From the NCBI GenBank assembly GCA_025963635.1, contig JAOQAK010000047.1:44276-108275 (forward strand): a stretch of DNA of 64,000 nt. The letters are read 5' to 3'. Of the stretch, positions 44,105-53,190 are shown one piece after another. A program made the translations under genes and the position numbers. The first letter of the stretch is position 1; each line of letters starts with the position of its first letter. The stretch comes from Ferruginibacter sp. (GTDB lineage: Bacteria > Bacteroidota > Bacteroidia > Chitinophagales > Chitinophagaceae). The notes under the pieces were generated by a model. The model was given only the letters and a program-made list of their open reading frames with translations, had not been told where the DNA came from and did no database searches.

Positions 44105-46708
44105 GTGAAAATCTTCCTGCTACTGATTAATTTGTTCTTTCTAGGCGGTGCTTGCCTTGCCCGTCATGGCAAGGGTGGCTCGATAACATACGAATATTTA
44201 GGAGCCGGAACATTTACCGGTACGTCAAAGTACAAGATCATCGTGAAGCATTATATCGATTGCGATGGCACGCAGTTCATTGAGCCATTTTCCTATGTGG
44301 GTATATTTGATGGTGGTGGCAGTGGCATTTATAAAGCCATTACGATCCCGGAATCCGGTCGTGTAAACATTCAAAAAATGAGTTTCGACCGCTGCATTCA
44401 CCAGCCTCCCGTGGTTTGTTATGTAGTGGTTTCCTATATTGCTGAAACCGACTTACCTGATAACCTTGCCGGTTATGTGCTGGCAGAGCAGGAATGTTGC
44501 CGGATACAGGGCATCATCAATATTCCAAATTCATCTACTTACGGAATTACCAATACAAACACTATTCCGGGGGTGATTAACGGGATAGTTTATCGCACCA
44601 ATAGCAGTCCTGTATTTGCACAGAAGGATACAGTGGTGATTTGTAAGGACTCCTATTTTTCACTGGACTTTAGCGCAATCGATGCCAACTACGATGTGCT
44701 TAAGTATGCATTTTCACCAGGGAAAAGTGGAGGCACTACCCAAACCAGGCAACCGAATCCGCCCTCCCCCCCTCCTTACCCAGACCTGCCTTACCAGAGT
44801 GGCTTCACAGCCCTTGAGCCGTTGGGCCCCGGTGTAAAAATCGATGCAAATACAGGAATAATTTCCGGTATTGCTGCTTCTACGCTTGGCTCTTACATCA
44901 TCGCTGTGGCAGTAAGTGAATACAGGAACGGCGTATTGATTGGGGTGAGTAAAAAGGAAGTACAGGTTACGGTGGCGGAATGCTCTCTTTCGGCTGCCAT
45001 TCTTAAACCTGAATATATCAACTGCAAAGATTTTTCATTTCATTTTGAAAACGAATTTATTTTGACGAATGTAAATTCGTACTTATGGGATTTCGGTGTC
45101 ACCGGAATCGGCTCAGATACCTCCACCGCTGTTATTGGCGCTTATACTTATCCTGACACGGGAAAATATACACTGAAGCTAAACGTTACTTCAGCTACGG
45201 GTTGCGAAGATTCTGCTACCGCCAATGTGCTGGTGTATCCTGTGTTCAAAACAGGTTTCAAAGTGACAGGAAGCTGCATTCAATCTCCTTTTCAATTTGA
45301 TGATACCAGTTTTGCACAATACGGAAAAATAAACAAATGGTTGTGGGATTTTGGTGATGCTTATTCTTCTTCCAATGAATCTGCTGTTTCAAATCCATCG
45401 CATATATATAGTGGCAAGGGCAGCTACACGGCAACGCTTATCTCCACTGCGAGTACCGGATGCGTGGATACTGCTTCCGCGACTGTGTTAGTTTCGGATA
45501 AACCTTTTTTATCACTGCCTTTCAAGGATACGCTTATCTGCAGCATTGATACGCTTGCGCTGCATGCGAATGGCAGCGGGATTTTTTCGTGGTCACCCAC
45601 TACTAACTTACTGAATCCAGCCACAGCGTCGCCCCTTGTCTTTCCAAAAACAACTACCAAATATGTTGTTACACTGGATGAGAAAGGATGCGTTGCAAAA
45701 GATTCTGTGATTGTAAATGTGCTGGATTCTATTACGGTGTTACTTCCGGCCGATACAACTATTTGCCAATCGGACAGTATCCTGTTGCAGCCGGTAACAC
45801 AGGCTTTGCAATACCAATGGTCGCCTGATCGGGGGCTAAACAATGCCTTTATCAAAACCCCCAAAGCAGCGCCGCAGGCAAATACAATTTACCGGCTGGC
45901 AGCCCGGTTAGGTAAATGCCAGGCCAGCGATTCTATTAGTATCAGGGTTGTTCCGTATCCAAGGGTACAAGCGAGCAATGACACAACGATTTGCTTTGGA
46001 ACCAACGCACAACTAAACGCCGTTATAACCGGCACTTCTTTTACCTGGGAGCCATCAGGCAGTTTACAAAATGTGACTTCCCTATCACCCTCAGCTACTC
46101 CCTTGCAAACAACTGCCTATGTGCTCAGCGTATACGATGTGCAGGGATGTCCTAAACCTGCAACCGATACCATTGTAGTAAATGTTTTACCCCGCATTAA
46201 TGCATTTGCCGGAAACGACACATCGATCATAGCGGGGCAACCTTTGCAATTGAATGCCTCTGGTGGCACCAGTTACATGTGGTCGCCGGCAATAGGGTTA
46301 GATAATTCTTCTGTTGGCAACCCGGTAGCGAACCTGGATGCTTATTTCCAAAATTTTACTTATGTGGTTACAGTAAGCAAGGGCGCTTGTTTCGCCACGG
46401 ATTCGATCCATATAAAAATCTTCACTACCGGCCCCGAAATATTTGTGCCTTCAGCGTTTACACCCAATGGTGATGGAAAAAATGATGTACTGAAACCCAT
46501 ATTGGTGGGAATTAAAAACCTGGAAACCTTCAAAGTATTTACCCGGTGGGGTCAGCTGGTGTATAGCAGCAACCAGGCAAAGCAAGGTTGGGATGGCACA
46601 ATCAATGGCGCTCCCCAGCAAACGGCAGCTTATGTTTACGTGGCAGTTGGGTTAACCTACCTCGACCAAAAAATCATGCGGAAGGGAACGGTATTGCTCA
46701 TCAGGTAA
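44105..46708 (+). CDS. PKD-repeat protein with type-B T9SS sorting domain
   Basis: An 867-residue secreted protein. The GTG start gives a signal peptide (KIFLLLINLFFLGGACLA). The N-terminal ~270 residues are beta-rich with paired cysteines. PKD-like domains follow at ~300-460 (SYLWDFGVTG, KWLWDFGDA), then Ig-like beta repeats in which AxDTTICxG/SD phrases recur (~530-780). The last ~90 residues are the CHU_C/gliding-motility-associated sorting domain (FVPSAFTPNGDGKNDVL ... RWGQLVY), which targets proteins to the type IX secretion system and cell surface. It is likely an adhesin or structural surface protein. No T9SS machinery genes are in the window. Confidence 0.92.
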   Translation: MKIFLLLINLFFLGGACLARHGKGGSITYEYLGAGTFTGTSKYKIIVKHYIDCDGTQFIEPFSYVGIFDGGGSGIYKAITIPESGRVNIQKMSFDRCIHQPPVVCYVVVSYIAETDLPDNLAGYVLAEQECCRIQGIINIPNSSTYGITNTNTIPGVINGIVYRTNSSPVFAQKDTVVICKDSYFSLDFSAIDANYDVLKYAFSPGKSGGTTQTRQPNPPSPPPYPDLPYQSGFTALEPLGPGVKIDANTGIISGIAASTLGSYIIAVAVSEYRNGVLIGVSKKEVQVTVAECSLSAAILKPEYINCKDFSFHFENEFILTNVNSYLWDFGVTGIGSDTSTAVIGAYTYPDTGKYTLKLNVTSATGCEDSATANVLVYPVFKTGFKVTGSCIQSPFQFDDTSFAQYGKINKWLWDFGDAYSSSNESAVSNPSHIYSGKGSYTATLISTASTGCVDTASATVLVSDKPFLSLPFKDTLICSIDTLALHANGSGIFSWSPTTNLLNPATASPLVFPKTTTKYVVTLDEKGCVAKDSVIVNVLDSITVLLPADTTICQSDSILLQPVTQALQYQWSPDRGLNNAFIKTPKAAPQANTIYRLAARLGKCQASDSISIRVVPYPRVQASNDTTICFGTNAQLNAVITGTSFTWEPSGSLQNVTSLSPSATPLQTTAYVLSVYDVQGCPKPATDTIVVNVLPRINAFAGNDTSIIAGQPLQLNASGGTSYMWSPAIGLDNSSVGNPVANLDAYFQNFTYVVTVSKGACFATDSIHIKIFTTGPEIFVPSAFTPNGDGKNDVLKPILVGIKNLETFKVFTRWGQLVYSSNQAKQGWDGTINGAPQQTAAYVYVAVGLTYLDQKIMRKGTVLLIR

Positions 46709-47446
46709 CGTATCTGCACGATGATATGGATGGTTGGTTAAAAAGTATCTCCCGAAAATTGATTCATTCAACTAAAAAAACCTCCATTACTGAAGGTTTT
46801 TCAAGGGATAATTTGTCATGTTGCATCATGACCGGTTTTCATAGGATTTATGCGGTTTCAAAGGAATTGGTATGGTTACTTTAGGATTGGATATTTACAG
46901 AACAAAGATAAATGCATTAAGGACAATGGCAGGTAGATGAGCTGACACAAAATGACTAAAAATACTTCTACATCAAAGGGGCAACAATCTACAGAAGTGT
47001 GAACGACCGGTAATAAAAAAAATGCAGTTCCCGAACCTTTTTCACCATTGACCGTGTTATATTTAGCTGGCAAGGTAGACGCATAGCCACAGCAGAACCA
47101 GGTTTTCATCCGTGAATGTGTGATATGCACTTGTAATCCATTGAATTTTCTCTGATAAGTGAATGCGTCCCGCATGTATGAAGCTAGTGATATGTTAAGT
47201 GTAAAGTAACGGTTTGATTTGTGAATAGCCAATTGTGAATTAGTGATCACTGACAAGCCACGCTGGCATAACACTAGTACTACCTTGTGTGTATTAATGT
47301 TATAATAAAGATTAGATGATGAGGGCAAAATGTTCTACAAATAAGGTTTCTTGTTGAGAAAGAGAAGCAGAATTATTGTTATTTCGGCTATTGTACAGTA
47401 ATTACAAATGGAATGTGATTTGTTGCTTCATTAAAAAATAAACGAT
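46709..47446. other. Long spacer with a weak terminator
   Basis: 738 bp. At 46776-46801, AAAAACCT and AGGTTTTT form a weak U-rich hairpin that could end the T9SS transcript. A 150-codon minus-strand frame crosses 46876-47328, but its composition and lack of any family resemblance argue against a gene. Nothing else was recognised. Confidence 0.45.
46776..46803 (+). terminator. Possible terminator after the T9SS cargo gene
   Basis: AAAAACCT (46776-46783) pairs with AGGTTTTT (46794-46801); the T-rich right arm serves as the tract. Weak GC content, so only moderately supported. Confidence 0.5.
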
Positions 47447-47632
47447 ATGAAAAAAGATAAACTATCCCAAGGCAAAAACAGTACGAACGAATCATCTAAA
47501 AAGAATAAAAACAACAAGAATAAGTCAGTTGGGGTTGATCAATCCACACCGGCAACGGATACCGCTAAACCAAGAGCAGGTCATGGACTTTCGAATGAGG
47601 GCACGGTAGTGTCATACGAGGAAGAACGTTAG
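47447..47632 (+). CDS. Small hydrophilic protein of unknown function
   Basis: A 61-residue protein, very rich in Lys, Asn and Ser in its first half (NESSKKNKNNKNK), then a more defined end, GHGLSNEGTVVSYEEER. The ending is tidy and recalls other small Bacteroidota proteins of the stress type, though I cannot name a family. It has an A/T-rich leader typical of the organism and lies upstream of the convergent DUF892 copy 2. Confidence 0.55.
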   Translation: MKKDKLSQGKNSTNESSKKNKNNKNKSVGVDQSTPATDTAKPRAGHGLSNEGTVVSYEEER

Positions 47633-47919
47633 TTTTTGCATTGAAGTTTTTTAAAGGCAGCAGGGCATTCTTTTATTTGGAAATTCATGCGCTCCTGCCT
47701 TTTTATTACCTGTTTTATAAGTTAGCTGATCGCAGGCTCGTCGTTCAGGTTTATCTCGGTAACAAACTCCGTATTGCCAAAGATGAAGGTTGCCAATTGA
47801 TAAAAAAGATGCATCACGGTTTTACCTCTTTTGTTCCGGAAAAAATGTTGCTAAACCAGAAGGGCTCTCCTATTCGAAAAGCCCCTTCTCTGCCATTATC
47901 ATATTTCTTAACCCGCTTC

Positions 47920-48456
47920 TCAGGCTTCCTGTGGTTCGCGGCTCGCATGATAGTTAACATGGCGCTCCGCGATTTGTGTAAGCATAATATCTGTCTCTTT
48001 TTCTTCAGACAAGGTTTGTTCCAAAACCTGGCCAACATCATTGTAACCCATTGTTTTTGCCAGTTGAACCAAACCGCCATAAGTGGCAATTTCGTAGTGT
48101 TCCGCTTTTTGTCCCGCAAAGATCAAACCGACATCACGTTGTGCGGATCCTTCATCAGTTTCATCAATGATATCCGATCCTTCATCAACAATGCCGGCCA
48201 TTGCGGCGCATTTGCTTGACTCAGCCTCTAAACCCATCATCCTGAACACATCCTCCAACCTCAATACATGCTGTCGGGTTTGTTCAAGATGGGTGCTAAA
48301 AGCGTTTCGCAATTCACCGGAAGTAGCTGCCTCTTCCATTTTTGGAAGCGTTTTTACCAGCTTTTTTTCGGCCCAGTAAATATCCCGCAACTGGTCTACA
48401 AAAAATTCCCAAAGCTTAGATTTTGAACCCGTTGCATTCATTGTGTTTGTTTCCAT
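47920..48456 (-). CDS. Ferritin-like DUF892 (YciF-type) protein, copy 2
   Basis: A 178-residue DUF892 protein. The helix starts are LWEFFVDQLRDIYWAEKKL and GQKAEHYEIATYGGL, both close to copy 1 at 22703-23302. It lacks the long basic N-terminus and the acidic tail of copy 1, so the two are paralogues with different ends, about 24 kb apart and on opposite strands. The Glu/His positions that could bind a di-metal centre are kept. It is monocistronic and lies beside other stress-type genes. Confidence 0.9.
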   Translation of the reverse strand: METNTMNATGSKSKLWEFFVDQLRDIYWAEKKLVKTLPKMEEAATSGELRNAFSTHLEQTRQHVLRLEDVFRMMGLEAESSKCAAMAGIVDEGSDIIDETDEGSAQRDVGLIFAGQKAEHYEIATYGGLVQLAKTMGYNDVGQVLEQTLSEEKETDIMLTQIAERHVNYHASREPQEA

Positions 48457-48599
48457 AATTGTTATTTTTAATATTAGAAAAATGGATTTTAAACTAAATG
48501 TGCGGGCAGGTTTGCAATCATTTAGGCTAGTTAAACAGAATAATCTTCCTTATACCACTTCTCGTTTAATTTTTAATTATTTTTTTCATTCACTATACT

Positions 48600-48860
48600 T
48601 TATTCCCTGCCCTGGTCTTCAAATCCCTCGAACGCCCCTGCATTACCAACTGATTGGCTCTCATTCAGTCCTGGTTCATTACTTGTTTTTTTGGCTGTTC
48701 TTTTGTTTCTGGTTAAATCATTCTGATTGTGATCCTTTAAGGGTTTCCCGCTATCTGCGGGCGGCGGATGTTGAAATATTTCTTTTCTGCCGAATACTTC
48801 CCCTTCTGGCAGATCTTTTGGCTGAATACTCTTTTCACTTTTTTTTCTGCCCATGTTCAT
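48600..48860 (-). CDS. Small hydrophilic protein of unknown function
   Basis: An 86-residue polar protein with no hydrophobic core (Lys, Glu, Asn, Pro rich), e.g. SIQPKDLPEGEVFGRKEIFQH and TRNKRTAKKTSNEPG. It is probably disordered. No family recognised. It sits between the DUF892 gene and the Hsp20 gene, where it would be expressed on its own from a short spacer. Its coding status rests on the start codon, the lack of stop codons and the compositional match to other small proteins in this window. Confidence 0.5.
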   Translation of the reverse strand: MNMGRKKSEKSIQPKDLPEGEVFGRKEIFQHPPPADSGKPLKDHNQNDLTRNKRTAKKTSNEPGLNESQSVGNAGAFEGFEDQGRE

Positions 48861-49059
48861 TCTTTTAAATAACGGCCGACAATTTCATGCCAATATCAAA
48901 ATAAATTTACCTGCTTCCGGAGCACGTTAAAATACGGCCGGAGGAAATTATTTCACAAAAAAATGTAGTGAGAATTCCTCATTCGCCCCGATCAGTCCAT
49001 TGCCCTTTTCGGCGCAGAAGTGGCTTGATTTTTCGGGTGGAATTTTAAAAAAACAGCAT

Positions 49060-49512
49060 ATGAACAATTTAGCAAAATCAAGCAAACAACTAAGGGCATA
49101 TGACCCATGGCGTGATTTCCTGAATTTTGAAAATTTCTTTCCGGCTGAATTTGGAAAACAGTCACGCAATTTCCCTGCTGTAAACATTAGTGAAGATGAC
49201 AAAGGCTTTATGGTAGATGTGGTTGCGCCAGGATTTAAAAAGGAAGATTTCAAAGTGAATGTGGCTGATGATGTACTCACCATCAGCGCAGAAACAAAGA
49301 CTGAATCTTCTAATGGCGACGGGAACAACAACAATAACAAGCAGTTTACAAGAAGGGAGTACAGTTACAGTTCCTTTACCCGTTCGTTCAGGCTGCCGGA
49401 GAATGCACAAGACGACAGCATTTCGGCAAATTACCAGGATGGAGTGTTGAAACTCGAAATTCCCAAAAGTCAGCAACAGGTAAAAGCAACAAAAGAAATT
49501 TCGGTAAATTAA
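49060..49512 (+). CDS. Hsp20/alpha-crystallin small heat-shock protein
   Basis: About 150 residues. The alpha-crystallin domain is complete: FPAVNISEDDKGFMVDVVAPG, FKVNVADDVLTISAE, and the closing SISANYQDGVLKLEIPKSQ. An insertion of Asn/Gly residues (SNGDGNNNNNKQ) lies in the middle loop. I start at the ATG before NNLAKSSKQ; the frame is open 20 codons further but that part is of lower coding quality. The family forms large oligomers that hold unfolding proteins. A strong terminator follows directly. Confidence 0.9.
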   Translation: MNNLAKSSKQLRAYDPWRDFLNFENFFPAEFGKQSRNFPAVNISEDDKGFMVDVVAPGFKKEDFKVNVADDVLTISAETKTESSNGDGNNNNNKQFTRREYSYSSFTRSFRLPENAQDDSISANYQDGVLKLEIPKSQQQVKATKEISVN

Positions 49513-49545
49513 AATGATCTTTTGTTCCAGGGATTGGATTGTACA

Positions 49546-49581
49546 ACAGCCATTTATCTTGCGGTAAATGGCTGTTTTTTT
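49546..49581 (+). terminator. Intrinsic terminator after Hsp20 gene
   Basis: A perfect 11-bp stem (ACAGCCATTTA, 49546-49556, with TAAATGGCTGT, 49565-49575) and an 8-base loop are followed by a run of seven Ts. Confidence 0.92.
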
Positions 49582-49812
49582 GCTGCTGCTCATAATTATC
49601 CAACCTGTTCCGAAAGACTTAAAGGAGCAAAGCCGCCAGGGAAGATGTAATGATTTAAAATAAATCAAAATCAAACCTGAATAGCCCATAAACTGAATGC
49701 TGAACTATGAATACTGCCCTAGGTGAAGATTGATAAAACGAGCGTTGCTCACCATTCCCGATTCACCATTCACATACAATTAGTTTCTCCATACCAATAA
49801 CCACCAACATTG

Positions 49813-49820
49813 TACCTTTG
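49813..49820 (+). promoter_or_regulatory. Predicted -7 box of ispH
   Basis: TACCTTTG matches TAnnTTTG. It overlaps an upstream TTG (49818), so translation from that codon is impossible if this is the promoter; the ATG at 49839 is then the start, with a leader of only about ten bases. Confidence 0.55.
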
Positions 49821-49838
49821 CGCCTGTTATATAAAACC

Positions 49839-51068
49839 ATGAAACAATTTACAGTTCCTATCATTTACCGAAGTCCGTTGATTGCCGCTATCAAGAAAAA
49901 GCGCAAGCTCGATGATAAGATGAAGAAGGATTTTAGCCCTACCCTTTTGGATTTTGGCCCGGTGCAAATTTACCTGGCCCGGCATTTTGGCTTTTGTTAC
50001 GGAGTAGAAAATGCCATTGACATAGCTTTTCGTACCATTGAGGAAAATGCCGGAAAACGTATTTATCTTTTAAGCGAGATGATCCATAACCCACAGGTAA
50101 ATGCCGATTTGAAAGAGAAAGGCGTGCAGTTTCTGCAAGATACTTATGGAAAACAAATTGTACCCTTCGAGACACTCGGCAGTGATGATGTTGTGATCAT
50201 TCCCGCTTTTGGCACCACGCTCGCCATCCAGGAAAAACTAAATGCCATCGGCATACAAACAGAAAAGTATAACACCACCTGCCCTTTTGTAGAAAAAGTT
50301 TGGAACCGAAGTGAACAGATCGCCAAAAAAGAATACACCGTTATCGTGCATGGCAAACCGACTCATGAAGAAACCCGGGCAACGTTTTCACATGCCGCCA
50401 GCAATACCCCCACGGTAGTGGTAAATGATATGCAGGAGACCATCGCCTTAAGCAAGTATATTACCGGCGAAAAAAACGCCGCTGAATTTTATGATGAATT
50501 CCAGGGCAGGTATTCAGAAGGTTTTATCGTGGAAAAAGATTTGCAGCGGTTTGGTGTGGTGAATCAAACTACTATGCTGGCCAGTGATACCCAGGCAATC
50601 GCTGATTTCTTGAAGCAGGTGATGATCCAAAAATATGCGTTGCAGGAAGATACTATCAGCGAAAGATTTGCAGATACGAGGGACACGCTTTGCTATGCCA
50701 CCAATGATAACCAGACAGCTGTATATGGTTTATTAAAAACAGCCGCCGATCTGGCCATTGTAGTAGGTGGTTACAACAGCAGTAACACGTCGCACCTGGT
50801 TGAACTATGTGAAGAAAAATTACCTACCTATTTTATCAATGATGAAGAAAAAATCATTTCCAAATCATCCATTGAGCATTTTAATTTTCATACAAAACAG
50901 AGCTCCGTTACGACCCCTTTCTTACCCGCTAACGAACCGGTAAAAATTTTACTTACAAGCGGCGCCAGCTGTCCGGATGCGTTGGTGGAAGGTGTGATCG
51001 CCAAACTCGTTTCGTTTTACGCGGTCGAAAAAACTATAGACCAACTTATTGCGGGCTTTGCGGAATAA
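49839..51068 (+). CDS. ispH: 4-hydroxy-3-methylbut-2-enyl diphosphate reductase
   Basis: A 409-residue iron-sulfur enzyme that makes IPP and DMAPP in the last step of the MEP isoprenoid pathway. The [4Fe-4S] cysteines lie in GFCYGVENAID (~48-58), in TTCPFVEKVWNR (~146) and near SGASCPD (~377). The LSEMIHNPQVN histidine and the TNDNQTAV motif are present. It is longer than the E. coli enzyme (316) because of an N-terminal extension and inserts, as in other Bacteroidota. The start is chosen from the promoter position. The convergent GSCFA gene is 28 bp away. Confidence 0.93.
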   Translation: MKQFTVPIIYRSPLIAAIKKKRKLDDKMKKDFSPTLLDFGPVQIYLARHFGFCYGVENAIDIAFRTIEENAGKRIYLLSEMIHNPQVNADLKEKGVQFLQDTYGKQIVPFETLGSDDVVIIPAFGTTLAIQEKLNAIGIQTEKYNTTCPFVEKVWNRSEQIAKKEYTVIVHGKPTHEETRATFSHAASNTPTVVVNDMQETIALSKYITGEKNAAEFYDEFQGRYSEGFIVEKDLQRFGVVNQTTMLASDTQAIADFLKQVMIQKYALQEDTISERFADTRDTLCYATNDNQTAVYGLLKTAADLAIVVGGYNSSNTSHLVELCEEKLPTYFINDEEKIISKSSIEHFNFHTKQSSVTTPFLPANEPVKILLTSGASCPDALVEGVIAKLVSFYAVEKTIDQLIAGFAE

Positions 51069-51096
51069 CCCTTATAGGTTAACAGGCAGATCAACA

Positions 51097-52068
51097 CTAA
51101 GTTCCGAAATAGGCAATCTCTTCTTCAAAATCGAGGTGAGGAAACTGCTTTTGAAGAAGCATTATTTTTTCGAGATTGGTTTGTAAAAACCGCTTATGTT
51201 GCCCCGATGACGGATGAAAGGGTTTATGACTTCTTGCCGCATTAATGAGGTTTATCTCTTTCATCAGTTTTTGGGCAGGTTCACTAATGCAAGTTGCTAT
51301 AAATTTCTCCCATACATAATTCGTTGCGGCATAATTAGGATGAACCATGTCCTCGGCATAAAAACGGTAATCCCTTAAGTCATCGATCACCAATTCGTAG
51401 GCAGGAAAGTAAAAAATATTTTTATTGGTTGCTGTGAGCTGATGAATTGCTTGTATCAAAGTGGACTTACTCCGGTTATTTTCGACAAAGCCATCCCGCA
51501 AATGCCTCACCGGGCTAATAGTAAAAATTATCTTTGCGGAAGGATTTACTGCGAAAAGATCCGTCAGCATTTGCTTACCGGCGGTCACCACTTCTTCAAT
51601 GGATAGTAATCTTTTACTGAATTTATCAGTGGGTACTTTATGGCAATTGGCCACTACCCTGCCTGGTTCCAGTTCGTACACAAAGGCTGACCCAACGGTA
51701 ATAAAAATCCAATCTGCTTCTACAATAAACTCATGGGCCAATTGCCGGGATTGGTTGATGCCTTGCAGGCAAATTTCCTTGTCCGGATGCGAAAAGCGGC
51801 TATGGTGTTCCCAGCTATGCCAGCACTCATTCTGGTAAAAAAGGTCGGCTTCCTGGTATTCCTTATTTGAAATATAGGATTTGACTGAATTTGCAATGCT
51901 GATAGGATTGAACAATATCCCATTTGGATTTTCAAGCACCCTGAACTTGTACTGTTTTAGCTTTGTGCCGATGTTCTCCGTAAAGCAGGAACCTATCAAC
52001 AAGAGCTTGTCCTGGTGTTGAATGGTCGTCGGGAACGTTTTGGGTGTAAATTCTAAATGAAATTCCAT
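51097..52068 (-). CDS. GSCFA domain protein
   Basis: A 323-residue soluble protein named for its conserved start, here IGSCFTENIGTKL (~26-38). The SGNH/GDSL-like arrangement is suggested by that serine block and by the later DMVHPNYAATNYVWEKF, where D and H would complete a catalytic set; WIFITVGSAFVYE is another core block. The family is widespread in Bacteroidota with unproven activity, probably a lipase/esterase-like acyl hydrolase. It is convergent with ispH and is separated from the upstream lyase gene by a long perfect hairpin. Confidence 0.85.
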   Translation of the reverse strand: MEFHLEFTPKTFPTTIQHQDKLLLIGSCFTENIGTKLKQYKFRVLENPNGILFNPISIANSVKSYISNKEYQEADLFYQNECWHSWEHHSRFSHPDKEICLQGINQSRQLAHEFIVEADWIFITVGSAFVYELEPGRVVANCHKVPTDKFSKRLLSIEEVVTAGKQMLTDLFAVNPSAKIIFTISPVRHLRDGFVENNRSKSTLIQAIHQLTATNKNIFYFPAYELVIDDLRDYRFYAEDMVHPNYAATNYVWEKFIATCISEPAQKLMKEINLINAARSHKPFHPSSGQHKRFLQTNLEKIMLLQKQFPHLDFEEEIAYFGT

Positions 52069-52138
52069 AGTGCCACTAATTGCACGAATTTACACGAATG
52101 TTTTTTAATGAGTGAAGATTCCGGCATTTCAACCGGCG

Positions 52139-52197
52139 CATTCCCTATAAATGGGTGAGTCACTCTTTGGGAGTGACTCACCCATTTATAGGGAATG
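52139..52197. repeat. Perfect 27-bp inverted repeat with 5-base loop
   Basis: The arms are CATTCCCTATAAATGG... (52139-52165) and its exact complement (52171-52197), with loop TTTGG. The right arm ends one base from the stop codon of the HMG-CoA lyase gene. No T run follows on either strand, so it is not a typical terminator, though it could block or end transcription between the two genes or stabilise the mRNA end. Confidence 0.9.
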
Positions 52198-53067
52198 TTA
52201 AAAGGGAGCAAAGATTTCGTCCGCTATCCGGCTACTTTCTTCCAAAGCATTTCTATCTATATTCCCGAGCAAATTCAATTGATTAAAATACGCTATCATT
52301 AACTCCGTATCCATATTACCCACCAGCTCATCTCCCGCCATGGGGCAACCGCCAATACCTTTTAGTGCACCGTCAAACCTGCGGCATCCTGCTTCCAACG
52401 CCGCGTCGATCTTCACTTTCCAGTTAGTAGCGGTGGAGTGAAGATGTACGCCGATCGATGTTTCCGGGTAGGCGGGAATTAAACGGGAGAGTATGGTGCC
52501 AACCTGCCCGGCAGTTGCCAAACCAACCGTATCAGCGATTGAAATATGGGAGATATCCAGCTTTGCCATCTTTTCGACCCACTCGTCCACCAAGGCTTCA
52601 TTGTACGGATCGCCATAAGGATTACCAAAACCCATTGAAATATACACCACCAGTTCCTTTTGATTCTTGATGCACAGGTTTTGCATTTCCTCCACCATCT
52701 CCAATGAAGCAAGCATTGTGCTGTTTGTGTTTCGGAGTTGAAAAGTTGGTGAAATGGAAAAGGGAAATCCGAGGAAAGATATTTTTTCATGACTCACAGC
52801 CTCTTCCGCTCCCCGCATATTGGCAATAATAGCAAGCAGCTTTGTTTTTGATGGTCCGATTTCAAGACCGCGGATGACTTCGCTGGTATCGGCCATTTGT
52901 GGAATTGATTTGGGAGAAACAAAACTGCCGAAATCAATCGTATCAAATCCCACTTTCAGCAATGCATTGATATATTCTATTTTCTTTTGGGTAGGAATAT
53001 AATGTTTCCATCCCTGCATAGCATCACGCGGGCATTCAACAACCTTTATTGTATCATGCGGAATCAT
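52198..53067 (-). CDS. Hydroxymethylglutaryl-CoA lyase
   Basis: A 289-residue TIM-barrel enzyme that splits HMG-CoA into acetyl-CoA and acetoacetate, used in leucine breakdown. The start is the ATG before IPHDTIKVVECPRDAMQG, which places the metal-binding segment ECPRDAMQG at residues 9-17; the frame upstream is not like the family. The lyase signature GIGGCPMAGDELVGN (~244-258) holds the catalytic cysteine; HLHSTA (~212-217) contributes metal histidines. No leucine-degradation partners are adjacent, so it acts with genes elsewhere. Confidence 0.9.
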   Translation of the reverse strand: MIPHDTIKVVECPRDAMQGWKHYIPTQKKIEYINALLKVGFDTIDFGSFVSPKSIPQMADTSEVIRGLEIGPSKTKLLAIIANMRGAEEAVSHEKISFLGFPFSISPTFQLRNTNSTMLASLEMVEEMQNLCIKNQKELVVYISMGFGNPYGDPYNEALVDEWVEKMAKLDISHISIADTVGLATAGQVGTILSRLIPAYPETSIGVHLHSTATNWKVKIDAALEAGCRRFDGALKGIGGCPMAGDELVGNMDTELMIAYFNQLNLLGNIDRNALEESSRIADEIFAPF

Positions 53068-53137
53068 ACTGCAATATAAATGGAGGTGACAGAAATAAAA
53101 ATATATGTTTGTTGAGTAAAGCGTGGCGCCCCTCCCC

Positions 53138-53169
53138 AAAAAAAAGCAGCACACTTTCGCACGCTGCTT
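53138..53169 (-). terminator. Intrinsic terminator of the TPR gene (minus strand)
   Basis: On the minus strand, AAGCAGC (53169-53163) pairs with GCTGCTT (53150-53144), the loop includes a GAAA turn, and a T run follows. It would stop the TPR transcript before the lyase gene. Confidence 0.85.
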
Positions 53170-53190
53170 CTTAACAAATTTTATGAAAAC

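Noticed and set aside
46776..46803. Idea of a riboswitch or RNA gene here
   Set aside because: Only a weak U-rich hairpin after a gene; a terminator is the simpler reading.
46876..47328. 150-codon minus-strand frame
   Set aside because: Odd composition, no start context and no recognisable domain.
47641..48219. 192-codon plus-strand frame
   Set aside because: Antisense to DUF892 copy 2 and without family resemblance.
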